From: an uncultured Verrucomicrobiota bacterium
GTDB lineage: Bacteria > Verrucomicrobiota > Verrucomicrobiia > Verrucomicrobiales > Verrucomicrobiaceae
NCBI GenBank assembly: GCA_903838675.1
Contig: CAILZI010000169.1
Coordinates: 1 to 38,321 of the forward strand
Length of the DNA stretch: 38,321 nt
Direction of reading: 5' to 3'
A program made the translations under genes and the position numbers. Below are positions 23,822-32,202 of this stretch, in pieces. Position 1 is the first letter of the stretch; each line of letters opens with the position of its first letter. The notes below the pieces were generated by a model. It saw only the letters and a program-made list of their open reading frames with translations. It had not been told where the DNA came from and ran no database searches.

Positions 23822-24283
23822 ATGCTGAACGTTGTCCTTTTCCAGCCTGAAATTCCGCATAACACGGGTGCCATAGGGCGGCTGTGTCTGGCCACGAATG
23901 CACGGCTGCATCTGATCAAGCCGCTCGGCTTCAGCCTGGAGGACAAGCAGCTCAAGCGCGCCGGGCTGGACTACTGGCAGGAGGTGGATGTGCGTGTCTG
24001 GGACACCTGGGAGGCCCTGGCAGCGGAGATGCCTGACAGCGCTGCCTACTACTTCATCGAATGCCAGGGAGAGCACACCTACTGGGAAGCCGACCTCACA
24101 GCGGCGGAGATTTACCTCGTTTTTGGCCCGGAAACGCGCGGCATCCCGCCCACTGTGATCCAGCCGGAGCGCTGCCTGCGCATCCCGATGCAGGGCACGC
24201 GGAGCCTGAATCTGGCTACGGCGGCAGGCATCGTGATGTATGAAGCCCTCAGACAACGCACTCAGGCGGGCATCATGCCTTGA
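23822..24283 (+). CDS. trmL: tRNA (cytidine(34)-2'-O)-methyltransferase TrmL
   Basis: A 153-residue SPOUT-class enzyme of normal TrmL length. It starts MLNVVLFQPEIPHNTGAIGR (substrate-side motif). The SAM-knot motifs are YLVFGPETRGIP and LRIPMQGTRSLNLATAAGIV. TrmL 2'-O-methylates the wobble base of leucine tRNAs in studied bacteria. It starts six bases after the GtrA-like stop, so the two are probably co-transcribed. Confidence 0.93.
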   Translation: MLNVVLFQPEIPHNTGAIGRLCLATNARLHLIKPLGFSLEDKQLKRAGLDYWQEVDVRVWDTWEALAAEMPDSAAYYFIECQGEHTYWEADLTAAEIYLVFGPETRGIPPTVIQPERCLRIPMQGTRSLNLATAAGIVMYEALRQRTQAGIMP

Positions 24284-24322
24284 CGCCGCGTGGCATCTGC
24301 GGAGCGTACACCCCAACTATAC

Positions 24323-25000
24323 ATGAGCCAGGAAGCAGCCCCACTCGCCGCACACGATGTGCATCGTACCTACCACCTTGCCGGGCATGAACTGCCCGTG
24401 CTTAAGGGCGTCAATGTCGAAGTCGCCGCCGGTGAAAAGGTGTTCCTTTGCGGGCAGTCCGGTGCTGGCAAAACCACCTTGCTCTACGTCCTCGGCGGGC
24501 TGGAGGAGCCCACTTCAGGTGATGTGCTGGTGCATGGCCGCTCGCTGTATCAGGCGGCGGCGGCGGAACGTGCGCGCACACGCAATGAGGTCATGGGATT
24601 TGTCTTCCAGCACTACTTCCTGCTGCCCGAACTCACGGCCCTGGAAAATGTGATGCTGCCCGCCATGATTGGCGGCAAAAAAGGCGAGTCGCGAGCGCGT
24701 GAACTGCTGGACAAGGTGGGCCTCAGCGCCCGTCTCCAGCACCTGCCCACCGAACTTTCCGGAGGCGAGCAGCAGCGTGTCGCCATCGCCCGCGCGCTCA
24801 TCAACAACCCAGGCATCATCTACGCCGACGAACCCACGGGGAACCTCGACGCAAGCACAGGCAGCGGCGTGATCGACATGCTGATGCAGGTGGTCGATGA
24901 GGCCAAAAAAACACTCATTGTCGTCACGCATGATCAAACCCTGGCCAAGCGTGGTGACCGCCGGCTTCTCCTCAAAGAAGGCCGTCTGGAAGAAGGATGA
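24323..25000 (+). CDS. LolD-like ABC transporter ATP-binding protein
   Basis: ATPase of about 225 residues with Walker A GQSGAGKTT, Q-loop VFQHYFLLPELTALENVMLP, signature LSGGEQQRVAIARAL, Walker B GIIYADEPTGNLD and H-loop VVTHD. It belongs to the MacB/LolD/FtsE branch, and the DEPTGNLD motif and size suit LolD, which drives lipoprotein release to the outer membrane. I chose the ATG at 24323 (MSQEAAPLAAHDV) over a GTG at 24290. No permease gene is adjacent, so the partner, and whether it is truly LolD, must be inferred. Confidence 0.88.
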   Translation: MSQEAAPLAAHDVHRTYHLAGHELPVLKGVNVEVAAGEKVFLCGQSGAGKTTLLYVLGGLEEPTSGDVLVHGRSLYQAAAAERARTRNEVMGFVFQHYFLLPELTALENVMLPAMIGGKKGESRARELLDKVGLSARLQHLPTELSGGEQQRVAIARALINNPGIIYADEPTGNLDASTGSGVIDMLMQVVDEAKKTLIVVTHDQTLAKRGDRRLLLKEGRLEEG

Positions 25001-25045
25001 TGCGCTGGCCTTGGTGCTGAAACGTGGTTAAACTACTGCACGCGT

Positions 25046-26692
25046 ATGTCTTCGGAACCTCCCCTGCCCGCCACGCCCCCCCCTCCCTCGCCAAGTCCGC
25101 AGCGCCGGAAGCGTGGTTGCTTCGGCTCGTTCATACGCCTGCTGTTTCTGTTCATCCTGCTCACCGCGCTGGTGCTGCCATTCACACCCTTTGCCGGCAA
25201 GATCAAGAAAGGCATCCAGGACATCGTCGCCTCCGCCAGGAGCACGAAAGAACGCATCATCACGCGTGACGTGATGCGTGATGTGATCAAAGAAGTTCCC
25301 GTCGTCAAAGAGGTGACCAAGGAGGTCATCCGCGAAGTTCAGCCGCCGCTGCCGGAGAAATTCATCCCGCGCAAAGACATCGACGTGGCCACACTCTTCA
25401 ACGGCACCACGGTCAAGACGAACCTGATCACTGAAGAGGGCGGCTTTGCCAGCCTGGAACGGCTTGATCCCGAATCCTACAAGGCGGAGTTTCAGCTCAG
25501 CATCCGCGTGCCGAAGGCGAACCAGACACTGGCCGAGCTCTCCCGCATCAACAAAAATCTGCCCGCCATCCTGCCCGGGCTCGATGTCATGCTGCCTGCC
25601 GCGAAGGTCAGCGGCTTCTACCACAAGCTCTACGAGAACAAAACCAGCCGTGTGCAGAACGACCTCACGCGCCTCAGTAAAATCCTGGACCGACACAATT
25701 TCTACGACACTGAAACCATCCTGGAACTGACCCACCCAACCACGCAGCGCCGCGCCCTGCTCGTACAGTCGGAGATGGATGTCGTGGCCGACGGCTCGGA
25801 TGGCGACCGCATGCCAACACTGGACGAGTACATTTACCTCTCTGACTATTACCAACCCTTTACCAGCTATGCATGGGCGAAGACGACGAAGAATCCGAAC
25901 CCGCTCCTGGCCAAATGGGAGGACCGCCTGCAAAAAGCACAGGATGAATTCGTGAAAAAGGGCCTGAGTTCATCACGCAACCGGGAGCTCAAGGTCATGA
26001 TCGACCAGCTCAAGCTCGAGGTCTCCGACTTCAAGGTGCGCAGCAGCCTCATCGCGGACAAAGACCCCTTCATCGTCATCTCTCTGCTGTTCCGGGGCTA
26101 TGCGGATCAAAACAAGTTCACGCCACAGATCGGTGATTACGCCGCCGTCATTCACGAAGGCAAAATCTATCCCGCCATCTGCGGCGACTATGGCCCCAGC
26201 TTCAAAATGGGTGAAGCTTCGCTGCTCATGGCCAAAACCATCAATCCCAAGGCCACGCCCTACATCCGGCCCGAAAGTGATCTCAAGGTCACCTACCTTA
26301 TCTTTCCCGGCACGGCAGAGAAAGAACGTAGCGCGCCTGATCTAGCCAAGTGGCGGGAAAAATGCCTGGCACTGCTGGGAGAAGTCGGCGGTGTGGGCGC
26401 TGGTTTTGAGCTGCACACTTGGGAAGACCCGTTCAAGAAACCGGAACCGCCACCCGTCACTGTCATACCTGCTCAGGCCAGTGACGCAGCCACTCCAGGA
26501 ACTCCGGGAACGATTACGACACCAACTGCAACACCCGCTGGCACGACTCCTCCCCTGCCCGGCCCCGCCACGGCCCCGATCACTCTCACCCCCATCGAAC
26601 CACAGTCCTCAGCTGCGAAATCAGGTGAAGCGAAAGCAGCTCCGAAAGCGGCGTCTGCAAAATCGAGCGGAACGAAAACGAAGAAGAAGTAG
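25046..26692 (+). CDS. Membrane-anchored protein with GH75 chitosanase-like domain
   Basis: A 548-residue protein. A proline-rich cytoplasmic start leads to one membrane helix (about residues 28-50, FIRLLFLFILLTALVLPF), then a region of repeated VxKEV/VIREV (a probable coiled coil). The central and C-terminal part has hallmarks of GH75 chitosanase: SEMDVVADGSDGDR, DKDPFIVISLLF, IGDYAAVIHEGKIYPAICGD-YGPSFKMGEAS and VTYLIFPGT. The tail is a long P/T/A-rich linker ending KSSGTKTKKK. The domain call is by eye, without alignment. Whether the catalytic acids are intact is untested. It probably sits periplasmically, tethered to the inner membrane. Confidence 0.75.
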   Translation: MSSEPPLPATPPPPSPSPQRRKRGCFGSFIRLLFLFILLTALVLPFTPFAGKIKKGIQDIVASARSTKERIITRDVMRDVIKEVPVVKEVTKEVIREVQPPLPEKFIPRKDIDVATLFNGTTVKTNLITEEGGFASLERLDPESYKAEFQLSIRVPKANQTLAELSRINKNLPAILPGLDVMLPAAKVSGFYHKLYENKTSRVQNDLTRLSKILDRHNFYDTETILELTHPTTQRRALLVQSEMDVVADGSDGDRMPTLDEYIYLSDYYQPFTSYAWAKTTKNPNPLLAKWEDRLQKAQDEFVKKGLSSSRNRELKVMIDQLKLEVSDFKVRSSLIADKDPFIVISLLFRGYADQNKFTPQIGDYAAVIHEGKIYPAICGDYGPSFKMGEASLLMAKTINPKATPYIRPESDLKVTYLIFPGTAEKERSAPDLAKWREKCLALLGEVGGVGAGFELHTWEDPFKKPEPPPVTVIPAQASDAATPGTPGTITTPTATPAGTTPPLPGPATAPITLTPIEPQSSAAKSGEAKAAPKAASAKSSGTKTKKK

Positions 26693-26718
26693 TCAGGCAC
26701 CAGCCTGCGCAGGGCTTG

Positions 26719-27579
26719 TTAATCAAACACCACGGTCTTGTTCTTGACGACCAGCACGCGGTCACGTGCATGCCACCAGAGGGCTTTGGCAAGAACGGTT
26801 TTTTCCAGATCGCGGCCGAGGCGGACCAAATCGTGGACACTGTCTTCGTGGCTGACGCGCATGACGTCCTGATGAATGATCGGGCCTTCGTCGAGATCCG
26901 CAGTGACGTAGTGGCTGGTGGCGCCGATGATTTTCACACCGCGCTGAAAGGCCTGGTGGTAGGGCTTTGCGCCGACGAAGGCGGGCAGAAAGCTGTGATG
27001 AATATTCAGGATGCGATTCGGGAACTCGGCGATCATCGCCGGGCTGATGATCTGCATGTAGCGGGCCAGAACGACGGTGTCGATGCGGTGCTGGCGCAGC
27101 AGATCGATCTGCGCCGCTTCTTGAGCGAGCTTGTTGTCCTTCGTAATTGGAAAGTGATGGAAGGGAATGCTGAAGCGTTCCGCAGCAGGCCGCAGGGTCT
27201 CGTGATTGGCGACGATGAGCGGAATGTCCACTGGCAGGTCGCCGGATTCATGCCGTGCCAGCAGATCGTAGAGACAGTGGTTTTCCTTGGTGACAAACAG
27301 CGCGATGCGCTTGCGCTGGCTGGCAAAGCTCAGGCGCATCTGCATTTCGTGCCGGCGTGCCAGGGGCTGCAGGCGTGACTCGATCTCTTCGTTTTCGAGC
27401 GTGAAGTTCTCCAGGCTCCATTCCAGGCGCATGAAAAAGGCGTTCTGCTCGGGATCAATGTGCTGCTGCAGGTCGATGATGTTTCCCTGATGCGAGAAAA
27501 TGAAACCGGTCACATCATGCACGAGTCCCGGACGGTCCGGGCAGTGAATGAGCAAGGTGGCAATGTCTGGAGAGGCCAT
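26719..27579 (-). CDS. purU: Formyltetrahydrofolate deformylase PurU
   Basis: A 286-residue protein with an N-terminal ACT-type domain (ATLLIHCPDRPGLVHDVTGF) and a formyltransferase-fold C-terminal domain with the catalytic segment RILNIHHSFLPAFVGAKPY (Asn and His) and GATSHYVTADLDEGPIIHQ (Asp). It hydrolyses 10-formyl-THF to formate and THF, feeding purine synthesis or balancing one-carbon pools. The proB gene ends 12 bases upstream on the same strand. It converges on the GH75-like gene with 26 bases between. Confidence 0.95.
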   Translation of the reverse strand: MASPDIATLLIHCPDRPGLVHDVTGFIFSHQGNIIDLQQHIDPEQNAFFMRLEWSLENFTLENEEIESRLQPLARRHEMQMRLSFASQRKRIALFVTKENHCLYDLLARHESGDLPVDIPLIVANHETLRPAAERFSIPFHHFPITKDNKLAQEAAQIDLLRQHRIDTVVLARYMQIISPAMIAEFPNRILNIHHSFLPAFVGAKPYHQAFQRGVKIIGATSHYVTADLDEGPIIHQDVMRVSHEDSVHDLVRLGRDLEKTVLAKALWWHARDRVLVVKNKTVVFD

Positions 27580-27591
27580 GGTGAGACAGGA

Positions 27592-28368
27592 TTACGAACG
27601 TGAAGCCGGGAAGCGCGTACAAATGCCGTGGCCTTCGATCAGGCCTGGAATCTGCTCGGCGTGACGACCAGAGGCGATGATGCATTCCACACCACCGTGC
27701 ACTGCGTCCTGCACGGCGCGCAGTTTGGAAATCATGCCGCCTGTTCCGAGGGCGGATTTCTCCTCTTCGGCGTGGTGGATCACGTCATCGACATCATCGA
27801 CCACGGGGATCGGGCCTTCTTCAGGCTTCTTGGTGTCACGCAGGAGCCCGGGAGCACTGGTCAGCAGGATGAGCACGTCAGCACCCCAGAACCGTGCCAC
27901 GCGGGAGGAGAGCTTGTCGTTGTCGCCGTAACGCAGTTCTTCGATGGCGACGGAATCGTTTTCATTGATGACGGGCACCACCTGAGAGAACTCCATGAGC
28001 CGCTCCAGCACGGCTTTGACGCGTGGAGCACGATCTGCGTTTTCGAAATCTTCATGTGTGACGAGCAACTGGGCGACGTGCAGGCCGTGATCGCGCAAAA
28101 GCGTTTCATAGGAGTGCATGAGATGCGTCTGGCCAACGGCTGCGAGCGCCTGCAGGGTCGTCACGTCGGTGGGGCGCTGCTTGAAATCGAGCGGCTTCAA
28201 GCCGGAGGCAACGGCACCGCTGCTGACAACGACGACCGCATGCCCTGCACGCTTGAGCAGCGCGACGGCCTCGACCAGTTTGCGCAACTGCACGGGATCA
28301 GGTTCATGCGCGTCTTTACGCGTGAGGATGCCGGAGCCGAATTTGAGAACGATGCGCTTGGAAGCCAT
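27592..28368 (-). CDS. proB: Glutamate 5-kinase ProB, short form without PUA domain
   Basis: A 258-residue amino-acid kinase-fold enzyme: RIVLKFGSGILTRK at the start, VVVVSSGAVASGL, VVPVINENDSVAIEELRYGDNDKLSS, and GTGGMISKLRAVQDA. It phosphorylates glutamate, the first step of proline synthesis. It ends where many ProB proteins continue with a C-terminal PUA domain, so it is a short form, which also occurs in nature. The fabH gene ends 140 bases upstream on the same strand; that gap shows no gene. Confidence 0.94.
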   Translation of the reverse strand: MASKRIVLKFGSGILTRKDAHEPDPVQLRKLVEAVALLKRAGHAVVVVSSGAVASGLKPLDFKQRPTDVTTLQALAAVGQTHLMHSYETLLRDHGLHVAQLLVTHEDFENADRAPRVKAVLERLMEFSQVVPVINENDSVAIEELRYGDNDKLSSRVARFWGADVLILLTSAPGLLRDTKKPEEGPIPVVDDVDDVIHHAEEEKSALGTGGMISKLRAVQDAVHGGVECIIASGRHAEQIPGLIEGHGICTRFPASRS

Positions 28369-28508
28369 GAGTCAGGGGAAACGAGGGGCGGCGAATATGG
28401 CGGGATGCGCTGTGATGCAAAGGGCAAAAGCCGGAGAGATGGCCGCAAAAAGCCGCCAGATGCTGAATTTAGCCCAGCCGCTGATTTTTGGCCCCAAGGC
28501 CCGGCCAC

Positions 28509-29528
28509 TCACCACCGCACGACGGAACTCGCCCAAGTGAAGCCACCGCCAAAGGCTACTAGCAGGACGACATCGCCCTTGTTGAGGCGTCCGGCCTTGT
28601 TCGCCTCATCGAGGGCGACGGGGATGGTGGCTGCGCTGGTGTTGCCGTATTTGTCAAGATTCATGAACACACGGTCCAGCGGCAAATTCAGACGCTCGGC
28701 AATGGCGCTGATGATGCGCGCATTCGCCTGATGGGGAATGACGAGGGCCACATCGGCGGCGGTCAGTCCGGCGATTTCCAGCGCCTGCTGGGAAGCCTCC
28801 AGCATGCGGGTGACGGCGTGCTTGAAGGTTTCGCGGCCCTCCATGTGGATCGTGTTTGGATAAGTTAAGACGTTTTCCGCAGTGATCGGGCAGGCGGAGC
28901 CACCGCCAGGGACTTTGAGCACGTCCGCCAGGGTGCCATCGGTGCCCATGACCGTTGAAAGCACGCGGCCAGGGGCATCGACTTCCGATTCATCTGCCCT
29001 GCGGATGACCACGGCGCCTGCACCATCGCCAAAGAGTACGCAAGTGTTGCGGTCTTTCCAGTTGATGAGGCTGCTGAGCTTTTCCGCGCCAATGACGAGC
29101 GCTGTGGTGCGGTTGCCGGTATTGATGAAATGACGTGCAACCTGGAGGGCGTACAAAAAGCCGGAGCAGGCGGCCGAAATGTCAAAACAGACGGCGTTCG
29201 TGGCCCCGATCTTTTTCTGCACAAAGCAGGCGGTGGAAGGGAAGAACATGTCCGCCGTGACGGTGGCGACGATGATGAGCTGAATTTCCTCAGGAGTCAC
29301 TCCAGCGTCGGCCATGGCACGGCGAGCGGCCTCAGAAGCGAGGTCACTGGTGGCCTGCTCTGGAGCGGCGATGCGGCGCTCTTTGATGCCGGTACGGGAG
29401 GTGATCCACTCGTCGGAGGTTTCGACGATTTTGGACAGATCGTCGTTGGTCAGCACTTTTTCAGGCATGTAACTGCCTGTGCCAATGATGCTGGAGGCGC
29501 AAAAGGGCTGAAAACTAGGAGCGGGCAT
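28509..29528 (-). CDS. fabH: 3-oxoacyl-ACP synthase III FabH
   Basis: A protein of about 339 residues starting fatty acid synthesis by condensing acyl-CoA with malonyl-ACP. The catalytic Cys is in FDISAACSGFLYAL, the His in VIPHQANARIISA, and the Asn in DKYGNTSAATIPVAL. Also seen are IIGTGSYMPEKVLTNDD at the start and CVLFGDGAGAVVI. The frame extends to 29597, but the ATG at 29528 (MPAPSFQPFC) starts the family sequence and overlaps the plsX end by 14 bases, the plsX-fabH pairing found in many bacteria. Confidence 0.95.
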   Translation of the reverse strand: MPAPSFQPFCASSIIGTGSYMPEKVLTNDDLSKIVETSDEWITSRTGIKERRIAAPEQATSDLASEAARRAMADAGVTPEEIQLIIVATVTADMFFPSTACFVQKKIGATNAVCFDISAACSGFLYALQVARHFINTGNRTTALVIGAEKLSSLINWKDRNTCVLFGDGAGAVVIRRADESEVDAPGRVLSTVMGTDGTLADVLKVPGGGSACPITAENVLTYPNTIHMEGRETFKHAVTRMLEASQQALEIAGLTAADVALVIPHQANARIISAIAERLNLPLDRVFMNLDKYGNTSAATIPVALDEANKAGRLNKGDVVLLVAFGGGFTWASSVVRW

Positions 29529-30537
29529 GGAGGGAAATGGAATGGGCGGTGGCGGCGGCTTCGATATGAGGCCCCACCTGGTGTTGGATGGATTCACAAG
29601 CCTGCCGTATGGCGTTCTTCATGGCAAATGGAGATGCACTGCCATGGGCGATGATGGTGATGCCCTTCAGGCCCAGCAGCGGCATGCCGCCGACCTCGTC
29701 GGGATTGGTGCGTGTGTGGACGCGTTTGAAGGCGGGTTTGGCCAGCAAACCGCCGATTTTGGTCCAAAAGCCGCTCTTAATTTCGCTCTTCACCATGCTG
29801 AAAATGGCATGGGAGAGGGCCTCGGCGTTTTTCAAAATGACGTTCCCAGTGAAGCCGTCGCACACGACGACGTCCGGCGGGGTGTCCCAGACGTCATGGC
29901 CTTCGACGTTGCCGATGAAGTTCAGTCCGGCGGTGTGGCGCAGCAGCTTGCCGGTCTCTTTGCACAAGGCATTGCCCTTTTCTTCCTCAGTACCGTTGGA
30001 CATGAGGCCCACGGACGGATTTTCCCGGCCCAGCACGTGGCGGGCAAAGGCGCTGCCCATGATGGCGTTCTGCACCAGATGCGCAGGCTCGCTGTCCGGA
30101 TTGGCCCCGGCGTCGATCAGCACCCAGTGCTTGGTCAGAGACGGCATGATGGAGGCAATGGCCGGACGCTCAATGTGCGTGAGGGTGCGCAGTTTGATCA
30201 AGGAGGCCGTCACGGCGGCACCGGTATGCCCGGCGCTGACCACGGCATCTGCCCGGCCGTCTTTGACCATGTCCACAGCCACGCTGATGGAGCTGTCCTT
30301 TTTCTTGCGCACGGCGTCGATGCCGCTGTCAGACATTTCAACCACCTGGCTGGCGGGGACGATTTCAAGTTTCGGACTGGAGATGCCCTGCTTCTGCAGT
30401 TCCTGCTCAATGGCTGCGGGCACACCCACCAGAAAAAGCTTGGTGATGGCGGGCAGCGATTCGAGGGCGAGTTTGACGCCGGCGATGGGGTTTTGAGGGG
30501 CGAAATCGCCCCCCATGACATCCAGTGCGATCTTCAT
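29515..30537 (-). CDS. plsX: Phosphate acyltransferase PlsX
   Basis: A 340-residue enzyme that makes acyl-phosphate from acyl-ACP for phospholipid synthesis. It begins MKIALDVMGGDFAPQNPI, which fixes the start at 30537 rather than the longer frame to 30579. Other conserved regions are DAVVSAGHTGAAVT and VCDGFTGNVILKNAEA. It precedes fabH on the same strand. The rpmF gene often found upstream is absent: the 160 bases before the start hold only a terminator belonging to the next gene. Confidence 0.95.
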   Translation of the reverse strand: MKIALDVMGGDFAPQNPIAGVKLALESLPAITKLFLVGVPAAIEQELQKQGISSPKLEIVPASQVVEMSDSGIDAVRKKKDSSISVAVDMVKDGRADAVVSAGHTGAAVTASLIKLRTLTHIERPAIASIMPSLTKHWVLIDAGANPDSEPAHLVQNAIMGSAFARHVLGRENPSVGLMSNGTEEEKGNALCKETGKLLRHTAGLNFIGNVEGHDVWDTPPDVVVCDGFTGNVILKNAEALSHAIFSMVKSEIKSGFWTKIGGLLAKPAFKRVHTRTNPDEVGGMPLLGLKGITIIAHGSASPFAMKNAIRQACESIQHQVGPHIEAAATAHSISLHARS

Positions 30538-30625
30538 TCCTGCAGTTGCGTGAGAGTCTTCAAAAGTATCGGGAGACAAGTCTTAAAGCGTGCGGGGGCG
30601 GGAATGCAAACGGGAGTTTTTGACC

Positions 30626-30671
30626 ATGGGGGCAAAAACAAACCGGGAGCGCATTGGTTGCACTCCCGGCT
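30626..30671 (-). terminator. Terminator downstream of the adenylate-forming enzyme gene
   Basis: On the - strand, CCGGGAGTGCA (30669-30659) pairs with TGCGCTCCCGG (30653-30643) with one mismatch around a five-base loop, followed by TTTGTTTTTG. It ends the transcript of the gene starting at 31760, separating it from plsX. Confidence 0.8.
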
Positions 30672-30698
30672 GAAAAAAAGGCAGATTGTCTGACGCGT

Positions 30699-31760
30699 TT
30701 AGTAAACGCCTTCCACGATCGTTTTTTCCATGGCTCCGAAGGGACGCACGTCGGCGACGCCATCCCAGGCGTAGGGGGCGCGAGGGCGGCGGCGCATGGC
30801 TTCGTCACGCTCCAGGAAGCGGGGCATGAAGAATTCCTTGGTCAGGGTGGTGAGCTCCACGCGGCCCCAGGTGTCGTATTCGACGGTGTTTTCCGTCTGC
30901 TTGGGATCGACCACGCGCAGGACGGCACGAGGCTGGGGTGCGTAGTAGGAGATGGAGAAGTTGTCTTCCGGCGTCAGCGGCACGCTGGCGGCCAGGCCCA
31001 TGAGGGTGTTGCCGTAGGTCGGGTAGAAGCCGATGCGGTTTTCCAGCACCTCTTCGACGATGAAGCGCACGTACTGCGGGGTCATGGTCGTGCCACCGAC
31101 GAAGCAGCCACGGATGCCGGCAGAGTAGAGATCCACTTTCTCGGCCAGCGCTTCGAGCAGTTTGGGCGTCGTGAAGATGGCAGAAACCTTGCGATTCTTC
31201 AGAATGAGCACGGCCTGGTCGATCACGTGGTCCATGTACTGGCGGGCCACATCGAACTGCTTGTTGGTGATGGCCTTCTTCACGAAGCGTGGATCCAGGT
31301 CAACGAAGTAACAGGAACTGCCGCGATAATTGGCCAGATGCTCCACTGCGAGGCGCAGGCGGCGCGGGCCGGTAGGGCCGACCATGATCCAGGCTTCACC
31401 CGGCGGGAAGTGCTTGTCGTCGAGCTTGTGGCTGAATTCTTCGTAATCGACGCGAAAATCATTCCAGCCGATGCGCTGCTTTGGCATGCCGGTGGTGCCG
31501 CCTGTTTCGAAAATGTTGAAGGGCTTGCCCTTGAAGGCGGCAGGCACCCAGACTTCCGGCTGGAGGTCGCGCAGCCACTCGTCCTGAAAGTGCGGGAAAT
31601 TGGCCACGATGTCCTCATAGCTGTTCACCTTGCCACGGGGGTCAAAATTCTTTTTGGCCCAGTCGAGCCAGAAGGGGCAGCCGGTTTCTGGCGAGAAATG
31701 CCAGTTGATGATTTCGCGGACTTGGGTGTCGAGTTGGGTTTTAGCTTCGGCTGGAGTCAT
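30699..31760 (-). CDS. Short adenylate-forming (AMP-binding, PaaK-like) enzyme
   Basis: A 353-residue protein of the ANL superfamily. The phosphate-binding motif ETGGTTGMPKQRIGW is clear, and CFVGGTTMTPQYVRFIVEEV and FYPTYGNTLMGLAAS follow in the right order; the last is the A5 region, where the usual YGxTE glutamate is replaced (YGNTLM). WDGVADVRPFG may be an A8-like end. Little or no C-terminal subdomain remains after it. It resembles PaaK/CapK or LuxE-type ligases, but the substrate is unknown. It is separated from plsX-fabH by a terminator, so a link with lipid synthesis is only positional. Confidence 0.72.
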   Translation of the reverse strand: MTPAEAKTQLDTQVREIINWHFSPETGCPFWLDWAKKNFDPRGKVNSYEDIVANFPHFQDEWLRDLQPEVWVPAAFKGKPFNIFETGGTTGMPKQRIGWNDFRVDYEEFSHKLDDKHFPPGEAWIMVGPTGPRRLRLAVEHLANYRGSSCYFVDLDPRFVKKAITNKQFDVARQYMDHVIDQAVLILKNRKVSAIFTTPKLLEALAEKVDLYSAGIRGCFVGGTTMTPQYVRFIVEEVLENRIGFYPTYGNTLMGLAASVPLTPEDNFSISYYAPQPRAVLRVVDPKQTENTVEYDTWGRVELTTLTKEFFMPRFLERDEAMRRRPRAPYAWDGVADVRPFGAMEKTIVEGVY

Positions 31761-31911
31761 GGACGGGGCGGGTGATGGGAGCGGAGACTGTGAAACGGGC
31801 GGCAGTAAACGAAAGTGGAAATCGCAGCCTTTCGATCATTAAGCGGTGAATTTTTTTTGAGATGCTCTCGTTAAACAACGCGTCAGTTTATCAACCAACC
31901 TAAACAACACC

Positions 31912-32145
31912 ATGAAGCTTCAGCATTTGTTCTGTTCCGCCGTCGTTCTGTTCACGTTGACCTCCTGCTACGTCGGCCCCGGCTATGGTCCTCCGATCAG
32001 GCCCGTGGTTGGTCCACCCATCATAGTTCCCTATGGTGCCCGTCCTTATTATCACGGGGGGGTGCACTACTTTGAACATCGGGGTGTCTGGTATCGCCCG
32101 CATCCAAATGGCAATGGTCATTACATTGTTCCGCGGCCATTTTGA
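31912..32145 (+). CDS. Small lipoprotein of unknown function
   Basis: A 77-residue protein with a lipoprotein signal peptide (LFCSAVVLFTLTSCYVG, lipobox LTSC). The mature part is rich in proline, glycine, tyrosine and histidine (RPYYHGGVHYFEHRGVWYRP). The short HGGVHYFEHRGVWYRP segment resembles YXWGQ/W-type repeats of outer-membrane small lipoproteins, but I cannot name a family. The 151-base region upstream, shared with the divergent adenylate-forming enzyme gene, is AT-rich and shows no Shine-Dalgarno sequence (CCTAAACAACACC before ATG). Confidence 0.78.
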   Translation: MKLQHLFCSAVVLFTLTSCYVGPGYGPPIRPVVGPPIIVPYGARPYYHGGVHYFEHRGVWYRPHPNGNGHYIVPRPF

Positions 32146-32202
32146 GCCCTGCTGAAAGCGAACGCTGGCGTGCTGGCTGAATGATGCTCTCATGCGGCCC
32201 GC

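Noticed and set aside
28369..28508. Hidden small gene in the gap between proB and fabH
   Set aside because: No frame with a convincing start and composition was seen; short palindromes there lack a U-tract.
26719..29528. One operon of proB-purU with plsX-fabH as a functional pathway
   Set aside because: The genes share strand but a 140-base gap separates fabH and proB and no pathway link is visible.
29527..30693. A 388-residue + strand frame opposite plsX
   Set aside because: plsX on the - strand shows full conserved motifs; the + frame is a codon-bias shadow.
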